From Ianthella basta (Eukaryota; Porifera; Demospongiae; Verongiida; Ianthellidae), in contig OZ025881.1 of the NCBI GenBank assembly GCA_964019415.1, forward strand, positions 2,979,780 through 3,043,779: a DNA stretch of 64,000 bases, written 5' to 3'. Positions 23,601 to 36,700 of this stretch are shown piece after piece (position 1 is the first letter of the stretch; each line of letters opens with the position of its first letter). The notes beneath the pieces were generated by a model, which had not been told where the DNA came from, did no database searches, and worked only from the letters and a program-made list of their open reading frames with translations. Both the position numbers and the translations under genes were made by a program.

Positions 23601-26600
23601 ACCAGCGACCACCTGACCGACTTACTACCTAGAGTCTGGGACATGCTCTCTGAAGGAGGGGGGCAGTGTAATGGACTGACTCTGCATGCTTATTGTAATA
23701 AGTGTTATTTTCTGATTCCCAACTAGCCTGAACCGGTCAGATTTACATGTGTTGCGTTCCCCTGTGTGTGTCATTGACCCTGTACTGAGTTGCCATTGAA
23801 TACTTTGTGACTGCTGTGTCGGTGACTATTGGTGATCGAATGAGCTCCTGTGGACCCCCATTACATTTATAATATATCAATGCAAAAAGGTTCCCTGGAA
23901 GAATCGGCTTGCGTTTCAAGCAAAAAGCCTGACATTGCACATGATGGGAAACTACCTTCATGGAGCTCATTGAGACAGTGGAACAGTGTAGCGCACTTCA
24001 GAAATCATGGTGCCGAAGTGAGCAATTGGCAAGTAGTTCAAGTTCAGGGGCGCCTGGCACCCCACGAGTTTTTTAACTCGAAATATTTGTTCTCACACAG
24101 TTGTGAACAGATGGCAACCAACTTACCCAGCACTACGATGCCTGGCCATAGTGTGCTCTAAAATGTTGACATTTTCTGGCATCCTACAGTCGAGTAGGAG
24201 GCGGTGAATGAGTTTTCAGAAAAACTTGTCTGCCGACCCTTCCCACATCCAGCAACCCGCCCTTGGCAAGCCCTGAGCTTCCTGATTGGCTTGCATGCAT
24301 AGGCGGGTATGGAACACAGCTGAGGAGTGTCTACTCTTTGTGGCACATCCCCATGGCAACATACATATAAGCCTCCACCCTCCAAGATCGGTATCAAGTC
24401 CTTTGCAACAAAACGTCTTTGCACTGCTCAGAATTAACCTGTGTATGCTAACATGAGGCTCTTCTTCACACTGTACAACAATGGCTGAGATGATCGGGGA
24501 AGTTTGGTAGCAATACAACAGCTGCCGTCAGAGGAGTGTGATGCAAAACATGCTAAAACTTTCCCTTCAGTACGGAGGGAAAGTTTCAACAGTAGCCTAT
24601 TTCAAAGCCTCTCACCTGCTAGCATTCTAAGGCATAGAGGGCTTCCTACGATGAGGTTTGGTTGCAAACTAGCATTGCAGCTAGTAATATATATATGGTG
24701 CAAGTTGCATTATATATGCTGTTGCCATGGCAACTTCAAAATGATACCCAACGTAAACAGCCAGATGGGCGATAACAAGGATTAAGGAGCAGATATCATT
24801 GCAGGGGTGCCTAAATCCTTAGTGAGAAAAGTGCCACCAAAGTATCTGTGGTGCTGTAACTGATCTGAATTTACTGGGAAGTAACTGTATCCATGTACAG
24901 GAGGAGAACACTTCCACAGTAGCACTCTCAGCCTCTTAAAGCCTAGCTACCTATTTCACTTCATCTGTGGCATAGATTTATTGCCAAAATGCACCTTTTT
25001 CTTTCAGCTAGTACAGTAGCTTTCTTGGAATGCTATCTAAAGGGAGCCGCCAAAAACTCACTGCGTATGTACAATACATTATGTAATCATAGATCCCGTT
25101 GCCATGGTAATGGGCCTCTAAACAATGGTTCTAAATCTCTGAGAAGCATTCCAAATGCTTTGCGCGTGATTCTAAATCCCATAATCGTACGTTGCGGGCA
25201 GAGCGTGGGGGTTTATAAATCCCATAATTGTACGTTGCGGGCAGAGCGTGGTGGTTTATAAATCCCATATAACCATGTGCGGGAACTCCGCAGGGACAAT
25301 TAGCATCGTAATATGACGTCATTCCCACGTACGCCGTCAAGAAGCAAGAGGAAGGAGAAATGATTGGGTAACCGAACGAATTTGGATCTATATCACTTAA
25401 ATGGCAACCAATCGGTGTCTCTACGCGATTTAGACCACTCAGCGCTCGGGCGCTTTGCGCCCTCGAGATTCGTGCTCTAAATTGCTCAGACACACTCTTG
25501 GTCGCCATTTAACTATTACATAAACAATGACTTATATAATGCAAATGCTGTCGTGGCACATCTGTATTGTTGAGCTGTGACGCCACAACCTTACCTTGCA
25601 TGTTGTTACCCATACTCTACACCATAACTGCAACAGGTTACGTAATAGTAGTGAGCGTTAGCAGAATCATCAATTGCATTACAGTTCATGCTGTGCTGTG
25701 CAAGGTTACCTACCAAAGGCCTTTGCAATTGAATGCACAGTTGAAAGAGCAGTCATATCTGAAAATCCCCTTTGAATCTCAGTACTAACCTGGGAGACGT
25801 AAGCAGTGATACTACATTCAATGATAAGCACCTTCCCAATTATCAAATCAAATACAACATTAGCAGCAAGTCACATACACACACCTTAGGGAATACATGA
25901 ATACACACCACCACCACATCAGAATCGCACCAACACCATCAATACACCACCGAGTATTCTAAGCCAAATTGGGCAAAAGTGCTTATCCACTGGTGAGAAG
26001 ACTTTCAATGTACCTGAAATAGAACAAGCCTGAGCAGTACTTTCCCGTTATCACCTTGAAAGAACAACTATTTGCTGCCGTTGTTGCTGTCCCTTTTGCT
26101 AGCTAGTTAGCTAATGTGAACATGTCCACTCAGACTGCCTGTTCAAGAGACACAAAAGGGACTAGCGAAACACCTTCCCTCTGCCATTAGAGCACTCGTT
26201 GCCACCTTTCAGAAGAGAACAAGTATTTCGAGTTAAAAAAACTCATGGGGCACCGGGGCGCCCCTGAACTGGAACTACTTGCTAACAACTTCCCTGTGTA
26301 TGTTCAATAGTTCAGATACTTGGGTATGCAGCATTGCTGCTGGTGTGAAAGATACATCACAATGCCATAGACTGGGGTTGCAAGAGTTTCAAGTCTCCAG
26401 ACCAGGAAGTCATCCAGTGAAAGCACCCCTACCAAACTGTTAAAATGCTTTGCTGATGCTTTTTGATCTACATAACATTCTGAATGAGTATGTACATGTT
26501 GCTTTGTGCCTGGAGGAGGAGTGTGCTGGGTAAAAAGGCTACCCTAACTGGTAATGCCATGATTCGATATGTCTCACATTGGCCAACGGGTCGTTCGACC

Positions 26601-29600
26601 TCTGTTGTATTTGGGGCTGTACCTCGCAGAAGAAAAGTTAGATAAGCTTTCTAATACAATACTATTACTTAAACATGTTCTAGAAAGACTTTGCGTTCCT
26701 TGGGTACACGGCGAAGTGCAACGAAAGATGATTATGAGCCTAGCAAACACAGAGCGTCGATCGCGGCCATTTTACAATGTCCGTCAGTGCTAATTGGAAC
26801 CGTATCTCGCAGAAGAGTCTTTCGTTAGGCTTTTTACGAGTATCACTCTATCAATACATCTTCCTGAACACATTTCGTTCGATTGAGACACAGCGAAATG
26901 ACATTAGAGATGATTCTAAGCTTTGCAAAGATCGACGTGAGTGCCGCCATTTGCAAAATGACAGAAATATATATATATATATATATATACGGACATGAAG
27001 CCATACGAATACCTAAATCTGAAAACAATATAGGGGCGCCTTTGGCGCCCCAAAAATGGGTAGCAGGCTAGGCTTTCATTTATGGTGCAGTGACGTCACA
27101 CTTTTCAAAATTCGTAACCTCAAGAGGACAGGATTCACCTCTAAAAGTGTAATTAAGGAGTTCTTTATGTACACTAGTGTTCTTTAACTTCCATAAAGAA
27201 CAGTCATAAAGCACACTGCAGGATTATGCAATATAAAGTACTCAAAATTCCTTTGATCCGCCCACACATGTCAACTATAAGTTAGTCATAACTGGCCCAC
27301 AGATGGCTGACTTAGACATGCTACACTATAATATTATGCACTTGGACTCACATATCCAGGATGCACTGCAGACACCACAATTCCTTTGCTGGTCACCCTT
27401 CTTTGCAGAGCAGCCCCCATCATGATCTATGCACATAATGCACACCAATTTCATGAACAGCCTCAAAACATTTGCATGTCAAATTAAGTTAGTGATCAGT
27501 ACCTGGTCAAGTAATAATTGCCAGTTGACACTCAGGATAACAGTGTCATGCTTGCACCATGATTACCATGTAAGTTCTAATTTTCGTAGGACTATATTTT
27601 TGCAAATATCATAAGGAAGACGGCAACCGTGAAAATATTTTCTCGTGAAATTTTCATGCTTTACATTTCCAGTATGTAAATTCATTGCATATGTTAACAA
27701 TACAAATAACCAGGCTACCATTCATGTAAACATAATCGCAAATTACCCTTCCAAATGATGATACACAAAATCTTGCGAAAATTAGAGCTTACACGGTACT
27801 ACACTGTGAAAATTGAGCTCATTGCCTTCACGTCACACAGCGACTCTGCCCCCTCCACCCCTCCAACAAACACACACATGTTGCTCACATTGAAGAGTTT
27901 GGAGCTACCGTATTGTTTGATTCTACCATAGTCCTGCTCTCCTTCAAGGTTGTTTGGATTAAATGGGTGGGCCATTTTGTGAGCCACTGATGACAGAATG
28001 ACCACTCTGGCATCAGGTGCTGAAGACAAGACAAGTGGGAGGAGCTCTAGAGTCAGCAGAAAGTGACCAAGATGGTTCACCTATGTGGAGAGAATACACA
28101 ATCAATATTTGATTATGCATAAAGAAGTAAGTCAGAAGAGCAATCTCTCATTCCTCAAATGAGCTACTTCATTTGTCCGCCCACACATAGAAATGCACAA
28201 ACCAGACACATGCTTTCCTAACGTGATGCTTTAAATTACTATAATAAAACAATATGCTCATACTTGAAAATGCATCTCGTGTCCGTCTTCAGTTTTTCCT
28301 AAAAGAAACATTAGCGGACAATAAAAGTGCATAATGTTGCAAGCATGCACATTACTGGGGATAACCCCAAGCCATCACACAGCAAATGTACAAGAAGTGC
28401 ACAATGTTGTGCATGCTTAGTTTGCAGCAAGCAGACACCAGAATCTGATGAGTCACAGTGGCCTTGACTGAACCACAAAAAGCACTCACCAAATGGCACG
28501 GATCCTATCCCTGCATTGTTGATGAGGAGGTGAAGCGGCAAACCTTTCTGTTTGTAGTCTTCAGTGAACCTCTTTACAGACCGTAGAGATGCCAAGTTCA
28601 GAGGCATGAACTCCACACTGATGGACTTGTCTGGATGCTCCCGAGACACCTCCTCAGTCATGCGAGTGATGGCCTAAAGTGGAGGCAAGTGAGATTTTGA
28701 TAGTGAAATAGCTTAATCATGGCACAACTCCTAAGGCTGCACACACTGTTGGGAGTTGATCCCATGGGAATTTCTTTAATGCCAAGTTAAATTAAGGGAT
28801 GAACCTCTAAAGCCAGGTAATGGAGAGTACCAATTTCACATGTCATCAAATCCGTTGGAGTTAGCTTACAATTGTATGAACTAAAGGGAAAAGTAACAAC
28901 CCATGTCATTATCCATGTCTACACATCACAATATTCTTCTCATTGCCAGAAAGATGGTTGCTGCTAACACCAAGCCAGCTTCCTGGTGAGACAACATTGT
29001 GCTTGTTTTGACAAGAATTAAAATAACAGTATGGATGGACAGGGTGACTAGCGTAAAGTGCAGCTACTTGGAGAAATGGAGTTAGAGGTCAAAACTGAGT
29101 CTATAGTCGGATAAAATTGGTTGCTGAATCCTGTAAGGCTGACATTCCAGTGCACTCAAAGAACTATGACACCTTGACATAGTTTACTGTTAGAGAGAAA
29201 AAGGGAAGCCATCCTGGCTAATTCAGTGAAGAAACATGCACACAGAGCATAGTCTCATGCACTTGCCAGCACCATTTGGGTGGAATGGTCTGAGAACTTT
29301 GTGCAAGCTTTTAGTTGTGCCAGAGGAATGCAATTCTTGTTCAACATCTGTGTAAGTGCTGTCAGATGCCTGTTCAACCAGAAGGCATCAACGATTCTGA
29401 ATGGTTAGGCCAAATTTTGGCGTAAACATTGTCAACTTTGGCTACATTACAGGCTCTACCTTGTGGTAAGGAACACATTCAAGACTACACAGAGTGTTGC
29501 CAATTGCATGAAATACTTCTCCCTATCCTTCATCCATGACCACCACCACCACACACCACACACCACAGCTTGGACTATACAAAGTTAATCAACCCTACCT

Positions 29601-30181
29601 GGAGGAAGGGATTACACATCCAAGGCTACACGGATCAACTGACTTGTACGGACATGCCATTATTTATACCACAATAATAGTGGCTGTGTAGCTAGTACAC
29701 AGAGTGTTGCTGATAAGTACATTGAGCCAAAAGCTAGCCCTCATGGAATACTTTCAATTTACGTTCCCTGTCCACCGAGTATGACCAGTACCACCCACCA
29801 GCAACCACCATGCATCCGTGCACAACCCAACTATCCACCCACCTGCGACGACTCCTCATGGCCACGCCCCACCCACTCTCACCACACCATGCACATCCAT
29901 CCCGCACCCATCACTACTGCACAGTTACTCATACCACGACTCGACGACTACTTCACAGGGAAGCTACATGTATTCTAGGCGACAGCACACACATCAAGAC
30001 GCTGTGCAGTGTGCTAGCTTACATTTCTGGCTCTCTCTTCGCTCCTACATGCAATGATGACGTGCGCTCCCAGCACGGCTAGTCCTTTGGCCGTCTCGTA
30101 TCCAATCCCAGTGTTTCCGCCCGTCACAACGGCCACTCTGCCGCTCTGGTCGACCTCGGGATAAGACAAACGAGCGCCCAT
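17296..30181 (-). CDS. SDR gene D, RDH/WWOX/DHRSX-like; exon 6 not found
   Basis: Exons on the minus strand: 30023-30181 (ATG at 30181), 28490-28673, 28264-28298, 27889-28080, 27352-27426, then 19805-19934 and 17296-17578 (TAG stop). Motifs seen: [26 protein letters not shown] with [23 protein letters not shown] and [13 protein letters not shown]. Exon 7 is 3 nt longer than in the other copies (NKPEEF). I could not find the 76-nt exon 6 in the 7.4 kb between 19934 and 27352, where a decayed gypsy element and other repeats sit. Without it, exon 5 (phase 0) would not join exon 7 in frame. D is therefore either incompletely read by me or damaged. Exons 1-5 and exons 7-8 could also derive from two different copies. 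Confidence 0.7.
17628..17667. repeat. (TA)n microsatellite
   Basis: About 40 bp of nearly pure TA, just upstream of exon 8 of gene D (in its intron). Confidence 0.9.
17911..18785. mobile_element. 0.87 kb TIR element in intron 7 of gene D
   Basis: The ends are inverted copies of GCTACGCATGTGGGTTATGT (left 17911, right ending 18785), followed inward by a CATTGTTTACAT motif at both ends. No transposase is seen. Probably a non-autonomous DNA transposon; I found no convincing target duplication. Positions 18786-19804 hold no recognisable gene. Confidence 0.65.
20600..23865 (+). pseudogene. Decayed Ty3/gypsy element, 5'-truncated, RT region deleted
   Basis: Plus-strand pieces in order: gag capsid-like ([18 protein letters not shown] near 20690, then [18 protein letters not shown] near 20815); a CCHC knuckle [14 protein letters not shown] near 21225; protease-like [11 protein letters not shown] near 21450, where DTG reads [14 protein letters not shown]; then directly an RNase H end ([23 protein letters not shown]) near 21870. 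Reverse transcriptase is missing between about 21757 and 21820. The integrase that follows ([28 protein letters not shown]) has many stops and frameshifts. A 3' LTR follows at 23667. No 5' LTR was found. It lies in the long intron of gene D. Confidence 0.85.
23667..23865 (+). repeat. 3' LTR of the decayed gypsy element
   Basis: 199 bp bounded by TGTAATGG and its exact inverse CCATTACA. It is directly preceded by a purine tract (GAAGGAGGGGGGCAG) as expected for plus-strand priming. Confidence 0.7.
24023..24095. repeat. Repeat arm, inverted relative to 26213-26295
   Basis: A stretch of about 75 bp including GGGGCGCCTGGCACCCCA and GAGTTTTTTAACTCGAAATA recurs inverted at 26213-26295. The two copies probably belong to one repeat family. 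From 24096 to 25130 I see no gene, only low-complexity and unassigned sequence. Confidence 0.6.
25150..25263. repeat. 52-bp tandem duplication
   Basis: The motif AATCCCATAATCGTACGTTG followed by GCGGGCAGAGCGTGG is repeated twice in tandem with few changes. Confidence 0.8.
25397..25511. repeat. Imperfect hairpin at the left border of block 2
   Basis: TTAAATGGCAACCAA at the left pairs with TTGGTCGCCATTTAA at the right. The inner part, GCTCGGGCGC, pairs with GCGCCCTCGAG. It lies immediately left of where block 2 homology begins. Confidence 0.65.
26217..27053. mobile_element. 0.84 kb insert specific to block 2 (intron 5 of gene D)
   Basis: In block 1 the flanks are joined directly near 715-720 (TTTCAGAAG...AATGGGTAGCAGG). 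The insert begins with GAACAAGTATTTCGAG and ends in a GGGGCGCCTTTGGCGCCCC palindrome. It contains a (TA)n run at 26967-26990. No protein family was recognised. Confidence 0.65.
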
Positions 30182-30318
30182 TGTATTACTGCGCTGATCA
30201 CCAACTGTAATAATAATATTGGTGAAGCATACAGGTATAAACGTATAGGTTCCTACATAAACCTCTATCTTGATTGCGTAAAGCTCAACTTCCGCTCATG
30301 TTCTCGTACGTGAGCTGT

Positions 30319-30381
30319 TAGCCTGGTCCCCAGGCCCTTCCCGCCCACGCTAATTATCGCGGATGGCCTGGGGCGAGGCTA
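30319..30381. mobile_element. 63-bp palindromic MITE, TAGCCT ends, 9-bp TSD
   Basis: The ends are TAGCCTGGTCCCCAGGCC and, inverted from the right, TAGCCTCGCCCCAGGCC. It is flanked by GTGAGCTGT at 30310-30318 and 30382-30390. Block 1 has a single GTGAGCTGT at the same place (about 7688-7696), proving insertion. The TAGYCTSG-like end and 9-bp duplication resemble the MITE at 7141 and the 5.4 kb transposon. Confidence 0.85.
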
Positions 30382-30727
30382 GTGAGCTGTCTGCCACACG
30401 TGCGCATGATAGAGACTGCATCCAGAAATATTGCAGGTACAGGATCATGACTGACAAATAGCCCCCAGGATATGTACAGGTATCAACTGGGATCCAGCGC
30501 AGGCATGTATTGTCACTGTATATGATTCTAAAGAAAGAGTATAATTAAACACGTAGCTAGCTAGCTATGTAGCTATAACTATATATATCTACTTCATAAT
30601 GATTACTATATAGTTAGCTACCTCTCTACGAGGCCCTCTGGTCAGAAAGACTCCAGGAAGACATAACTGCATCTCCTCTACAGTATGACTAGTCTCTCCC
30701 TTGCTAGTCCTCTTCGGGTAGCTATAG

Positions 30728-33700
30728 CTAATGGGGGTTTGATGTGGCTGCTGAATCACTTTGCAGTGGTAATTCAGTAGCCATTTTCTGATCTGTGATA
30801 TTTGTAGGTGGCTCTTGCAGCTCCTCTGCTGTTCCATTGATAGCTACACCTCTTCTTCCTTGCTCTTGAACCTCTTCCGTGTGCACAGTGTGCTCTTCTG
30901 TTTGATACTCTGTCTCCTTGCTTCCATACTCACTCCAAATGTCTGGAGAGAGGTAGTCCTTGAGCAGGTTACAGCTGATCTCCCACAGCTGCTCCTGGTG
31001 GGACTGGTTCCTGTGAAATGCCATAGATGAGACACAACTTGAATGTATACTATAAACAGATATGTGGGACATGGTTATTTACACAATGTCAATAGCTAGA
31101 AATAAGTAAAATTAAACTATGCTAATGATTGCAAATCAAACCCTAATTGCTATTCCAAAGAGACTGATGATATTCACATACAGCCTCTACACTTATAGTG
31201 CTCACTGAGTACTTCCCGAAGTTACCTTGCTACAGCTGAGGTGTGAGCTGGTCGGCAGTTACTGTAGTAGACAAATTCCTTTGTGTTCAGTTCTGGGTTA
31301 ATAGCAGCATTCAAGGAGGTGGCAGCACCTTTCACACAGTTTCTTGAGAAGCCTATAAGAGAGCAATGCGAGAGCATCATGGCAGTGATGACAGGCATGT
31401 ATTTGCTCGCATTACAAACTGAAGCGGACTGAATGCATAGCTACATTACTGAATCATACATGCATGCATGCTGCATTAAAGCTACTTAAGATAGCCAGTG
31501 CCTCAATCCATCTGTAGGGTCACTGGGGGCACATCATGTGCTCAAGTGCAGTAGTAGTGAGCATGTGCATCACTGACAGTACTAACTTAAAGCTATTGTT
31601 CAATTCTATACAGGCATATAGCAATGATGCAGCAGAATCAATCAACATTTGACTGCAGTATGCTTCAGCCACATAGGCCATGCAGGCATTCATCAGCTGC
31701 ATACAAAACTCTTTGTATGCAGCTGATTTGTATGGTTTGTATGCAACTGATGAACTTCAAGGCTTATGTGACTGAAACTTCCTGCACTCAGTTGTTGATT
31801 GCCTCTGCTACGTCATTGCTCATGGCTTTAAGCAGTCAACTACACCAATGCTCATATGGGTGTGCAGTAAGGCATGCATGATTCAAAGGCATATTCACAT
31901 GCAAATCTTACCCAATAATGCTAAAAGAGACATCAAGGTTGCGATAGCAGTCATGTCTGCCCAACCTCTAGGCAGCTCACTGTCAACCTAGCATATACAG
32001 TAAATGTGCGTAGATGACACTGTAACATATGCATTGCAGTAAGATATATATGTGTGCGCATAACATATAATACAAGAGATATGCCATGAATGGTATATTA
32101 ATGTAGTTACAAGTGTCAAATCATGATTCTGACTATGAAATGATGGCAAACTATGAAAGAAGTAATTCAAACCAACACTAACCAACTACCTAGCGTGCAC
32201 AGCCAAGAGTGTGAAGGATGAAGAAAGTTACTCCTGCTCATTTTGTTAAATGTACCATCAAGTTCAATGTAAAAACAGTCATACATACTGGCGCCATGGA
32301 CTATCTTATAGTTCTAGTAGGCAGAAGATTAGTGAAGCTGGAAGTGTGAAGGTGTTGGACAGCCTGTCATCATTCTATTCCACAGAAAATAAGTTGTAAC
32401 AGTTACACAATTTTGCTGTGAGGAGACAACTGTACACTTGCGAATTTTCTGAAAGGCATGTGCATACCTGACAAAGCCTGTGATGCATAGGTGAAATGTT
32501 GCATTGAATAGAATTACATTCACAATCAGGGATTGTCAACTTGCTGGTGAGCTCAATCGTCCGAAGGATGTTTCTTCTATATTATGTACACTCAGTTGGA
32601 CATTATGTACAGAGCACATGGTCCCCACCCAAATATGTATGTACAGACACTATGTCATGTTTACATACAAGGAGGCAGTACATGTGCAGAGTTCCAACAA
32701 CACCCCTGTGCTGCCAACTATCGTCGCCATGAGAAAGCCAAGTGGAACATGTATGAAGAATGGATCAGGGAAGTGGAGCATGCCTCTTTCACTCCAGTAG
32801 TCTTCACAACATCAGGCAGAGCTAGCCCACTCACAAGCACCTTCCTGAAGCACCTGGCTTCAAGGCTGGCTGAGAAGCAAGACATGGCCTACAGTACAAC
32901 CATTGGCTGGCTGCGGGCCAGGCTCAACTTCAGTTTGTTACGATCAGCAGTGATGTGCATTCAAGTGATTGTGCGACAAGATCGTCAACAGGCCGCGCAC
33001 TCCATGACAGCACTCCTGATGTCGCTGTTGTGGAGTCCAGACTCCAGATGGACTAAACATTACTCTCATCTAGCTAACCATCATAACACATTCACTCCTC
33101 CCCCCAATGTACAGACCAAATGTTACTATTACTGCATGTATGTTGCCCAGTATATTGTATTTGTTATAATAAATTTAAAATAATACCTTTTAAAAAAACA
33201 TGTGCAGAGACACTAAAAGTGGAGACTGCAAAACTGCACATATAACAAAACATAGCTTGCCAGATATTACACAGGCTACACTGTGCATGCACTCACAAAT
33301 CCAGGATGAACTGCAGACACCACAACTCCTTTGCTTGCCACCCTTCTGTGCAGGGCTGCTCCCATTAAGATCTATATAATATACATACATAAAATACACG
33401 GTGTGATAGGTCTTAAAAACTACATCATTGCACAGCTTCATCAGCATTGCCTTTGAATACAAAGTAAAATCATTCATAATTATACATGAAACGAACAGTA
33501 GACATGTAATAGGTACACAAATTGGACAAATTTGAAGCTTTGAGCCCCAGACTAAAACTCCTCATTGATTCAAACCAAGTACAATGACAGTTCAAGGAAA
33601 TCAAATGGGCTACACAAATACATACTATAATATTTATTATATATGTATATATTCATTAATGTTTTTACTGAACAAGCAGTCATCATAGTATGTATTTATA

Positions 33701-36700
33701 GTTGGCACCCTCGAAGCTGTAACACTGTCCCTTGCCCTACAGTACTGGTATAATACAAGCCCTTACATTGAACAGTTTGCTATTACAGTACTGTTTCATT
33801 CTCCCGTAGTTCCGTTCACCCTGAAGGTTGGAGGGGTCAAATGCTGAGGCCTGCTTGTGTCCAGCTGATGACAGAAGAACCACTCTAGGATCAGGTGCAG
33901 AAGTGGTAATGACTGGGAGGAGCTCCAGAGTCAACAAGAGGTGACCAAGGTGGTTCACCTATAAACAGATGGGTTGTAACTATGATCCATGAAACTGTAT
34001 ACACACAGGCAAACGATAGAGTTGCTGTAAGAATATCAAATGCAAATGCATTCCTAGAGCACACAATAACCATTATCTGCTATAAAACGTTCAAATACAA
34101 CAGCAGCTGTCCATTCTTTGGGCCATTTGCAGCTGTTTCTTGTGTAAACTTTACAAATTTGTGCATGTTTGTTGTGGTCACACCATGTGCATTTGCACAG
34201 CTGCACATTGGGTCTGAATGGCTATATGCAGTTTGAGAGTTAACACAGTACATGAAATATTTTAGATGCATATGGTTGCAGGTGTTCATTTGAATTCCTA
34301 CCAAAGTACGTGTGTACAATTTCAGCTACTCACTGAACCATGAGCAACCATGATCATGCACAAATTTGAAAGCCAGGCCAACAAACTGGGCAATTGATTG
34401 CACCCTATATAGCTGTGTTCTAGTAGTCTCGCGTAGCCCAGACCGCTTCTCCCCTCCATTTTTAATTAAAGACGTCATAGGTCGGGGAGAAGGGTCTGGT
34501 CAACAGCCTATACCGTTTTTGTTCTGCGTCTCACGGAACCGGATGTGGTAAACGATGATAAACGTAACCGTGACGCGTACGCGAATCGAAGTGCGAAGCG
34601 GATTATAGCGGCTGCGCGTTCGCTCTGAAATCTGGTCATAGTCGGGTTGCTGCTATGCGGGATGCCAGCGTGTTGCTTTTGCAAAAACGATGCAAAGAGC
34701 GACAAGAAGAAGAAGAAGCTACACAATGAAGCGTGCAGAGGAGAGAGGAAGCTACTAGAGCAGTTTTTGATCGCTGGCAGCGCGAAGAAGTTGTCGGACT
34801 TTGACGAAACGAACGTAGATGATGCTTGGTTGTGCTACAACTGTCAGTCTGCGCTGAATAGGCTGGAGAAGCTGAGAAAGGATGTACAGGGACTTGAGAC
34901 TCACCTCCTCACGCTGGCAAGCAGTTTACATCCAGTTTCTCATGAAGCTGAAGTGCCATTGGTACGGAAGCGTCCTCCTCCACCATCTGTCACTACACCC
35001 TAAGCTTTCCGTTCGCAATTGGAAGATGTTACTGCACAGCTCAGTGGACAGACAACTGAACAATCACCACCAGTAGCAGTGAGTTAGCATTAATATTAAG
35101 TCTGGCAGTATTAAGCTCATAGATGTTGCTATTGAAATACCTTTTTATACCTTGGTGTGCATGTAGGTAGTTCTGGGCTATCCCTCACAGCCAAAGACAT
35201 ACATGATGCGAACACCCAACAGGCGACGCAGTGTAAAGCGCATAGTCAGACGCAGTTACCCCTTGCTTTTTGCTGACATTGTCAGGACATCAAGCTTTCA
35301 CAGGAAGCTTATGATTGGGGCTTTAGCCAGGCAAGCGAGGAAAGAGATGAAAGCGATTTCTTCTAATGCACTCTTCAGGAATAAGAAGGCTCTTGCCAAC
35401 TTCTCCTGGACCACTGTTTGGGATGAGATAGTGAAAGAAGCTCCTGTCCTGACGAATCTCCTCAGCAGCCTGGTGGCTAAACCAGAGGAAAACAAGGCAA
35501 TGTTATGCATGGTAGCCAACATGTTTTTGAAGAAACACAACAAGTCGTTGGCATTGGTTCAGAAATGCATTTCTGTGTTTCTATATGGAAATGGGTGCAG
35601 TAAGCAGGTAAATATCTACTAAGTGGACCCTTGCACATATTATAGTAAAGTATGTGCATTATTGGTATCATCTATATATATTCTTGCAGGTTTACAGATG
35701 TTTACACCCACTGATGTTGTGCCTTTCCCATCAGGGTACTTTGAATGCTATTGATGACCTGTGTGTTGATTTTGATAGGGATGTGCTTTGCTGGAGGCAG
35801 GCTTTGTTGAGTCGCTTTGGCCCCTTGGAGACTGAGGTATATAACTGTTATAATAATTATTCATGCTGACCTTGTGCATACTTGTATATGTTACATGTAT
35901 AGACATACATTGACAATTTGTTCATCCCTGTCTATACAATTACAACAGGAACCTGTAGCACTTGTTTCAACTGGCTATAGTGGTTCTGCATTGACTTTGG
36001 AAGACTCCTTCATAAGCATTGAGTCTGTTCCCCTGGATGTGTCAATGGATGAGTCTCACCCAACAGAAACCGAGGAGAGCAGTACAGTAGCGACTGAAGA
36101 AGATGATTTGGACGTGACGGAGGATGAAGAGGATGCGGAAATGGATGATGATGGTTCCAGTGCTAGTACAATTGCAACTGAGAAGCGAAGCAACAGCATA
36201 GATCCTGAACCACAGTGGACTGGCTATGTGATTGTTGGGGACAATGTAGACAAGAATGTCCGGCGTTCCTTTCAGCGTGTGGACTATCAGACACAGTCCC
36301 TGCATTACTTTAATGCCTATGCTGTTCTGAACCGAGTGGATTTCTCTGGGTTACCAGATGAGGCGCCATGTACCGTTGTGGATCCCAAGAGTATTTTGCC
36401 TACTTCAGATGATGTCAAAGTTTTGGAGAAGGACTTTCAGGTCTTAATTTCAAGGTGATTGAGCATATCCTTAGTATATGGCTTAATTGTGAGTTAATAA
36501 ATGTGTCACCTATCAATCATTATACATAATCATATTTCCTTGCTTATAGAGTACTGGTGAAGCACATGGCAGGCTTTGCGTCACAAGCTAAAGAAGTCAC
36601 ATGGCATATTCCCCATAAGCACATAACTGACATGGCCAAGAAATCCAGAGTGGTAAGGCACTAATTATAATTGTACTTCATTCGCAACTTGCAGTAGAGT

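Noticed and set aside
25567..25788. Open frame shared by 72-293 and 25567-25788, at first a candidate SDR exon 6
   Set aside because: The similarity is explained by the block duplication. No reading in the required phase ends at a GT donor without a stop.
36042..36305. Minus-strand frame inside the transposase gene
   Set aside because: Antisense shadow of exon 4 of the transposase.
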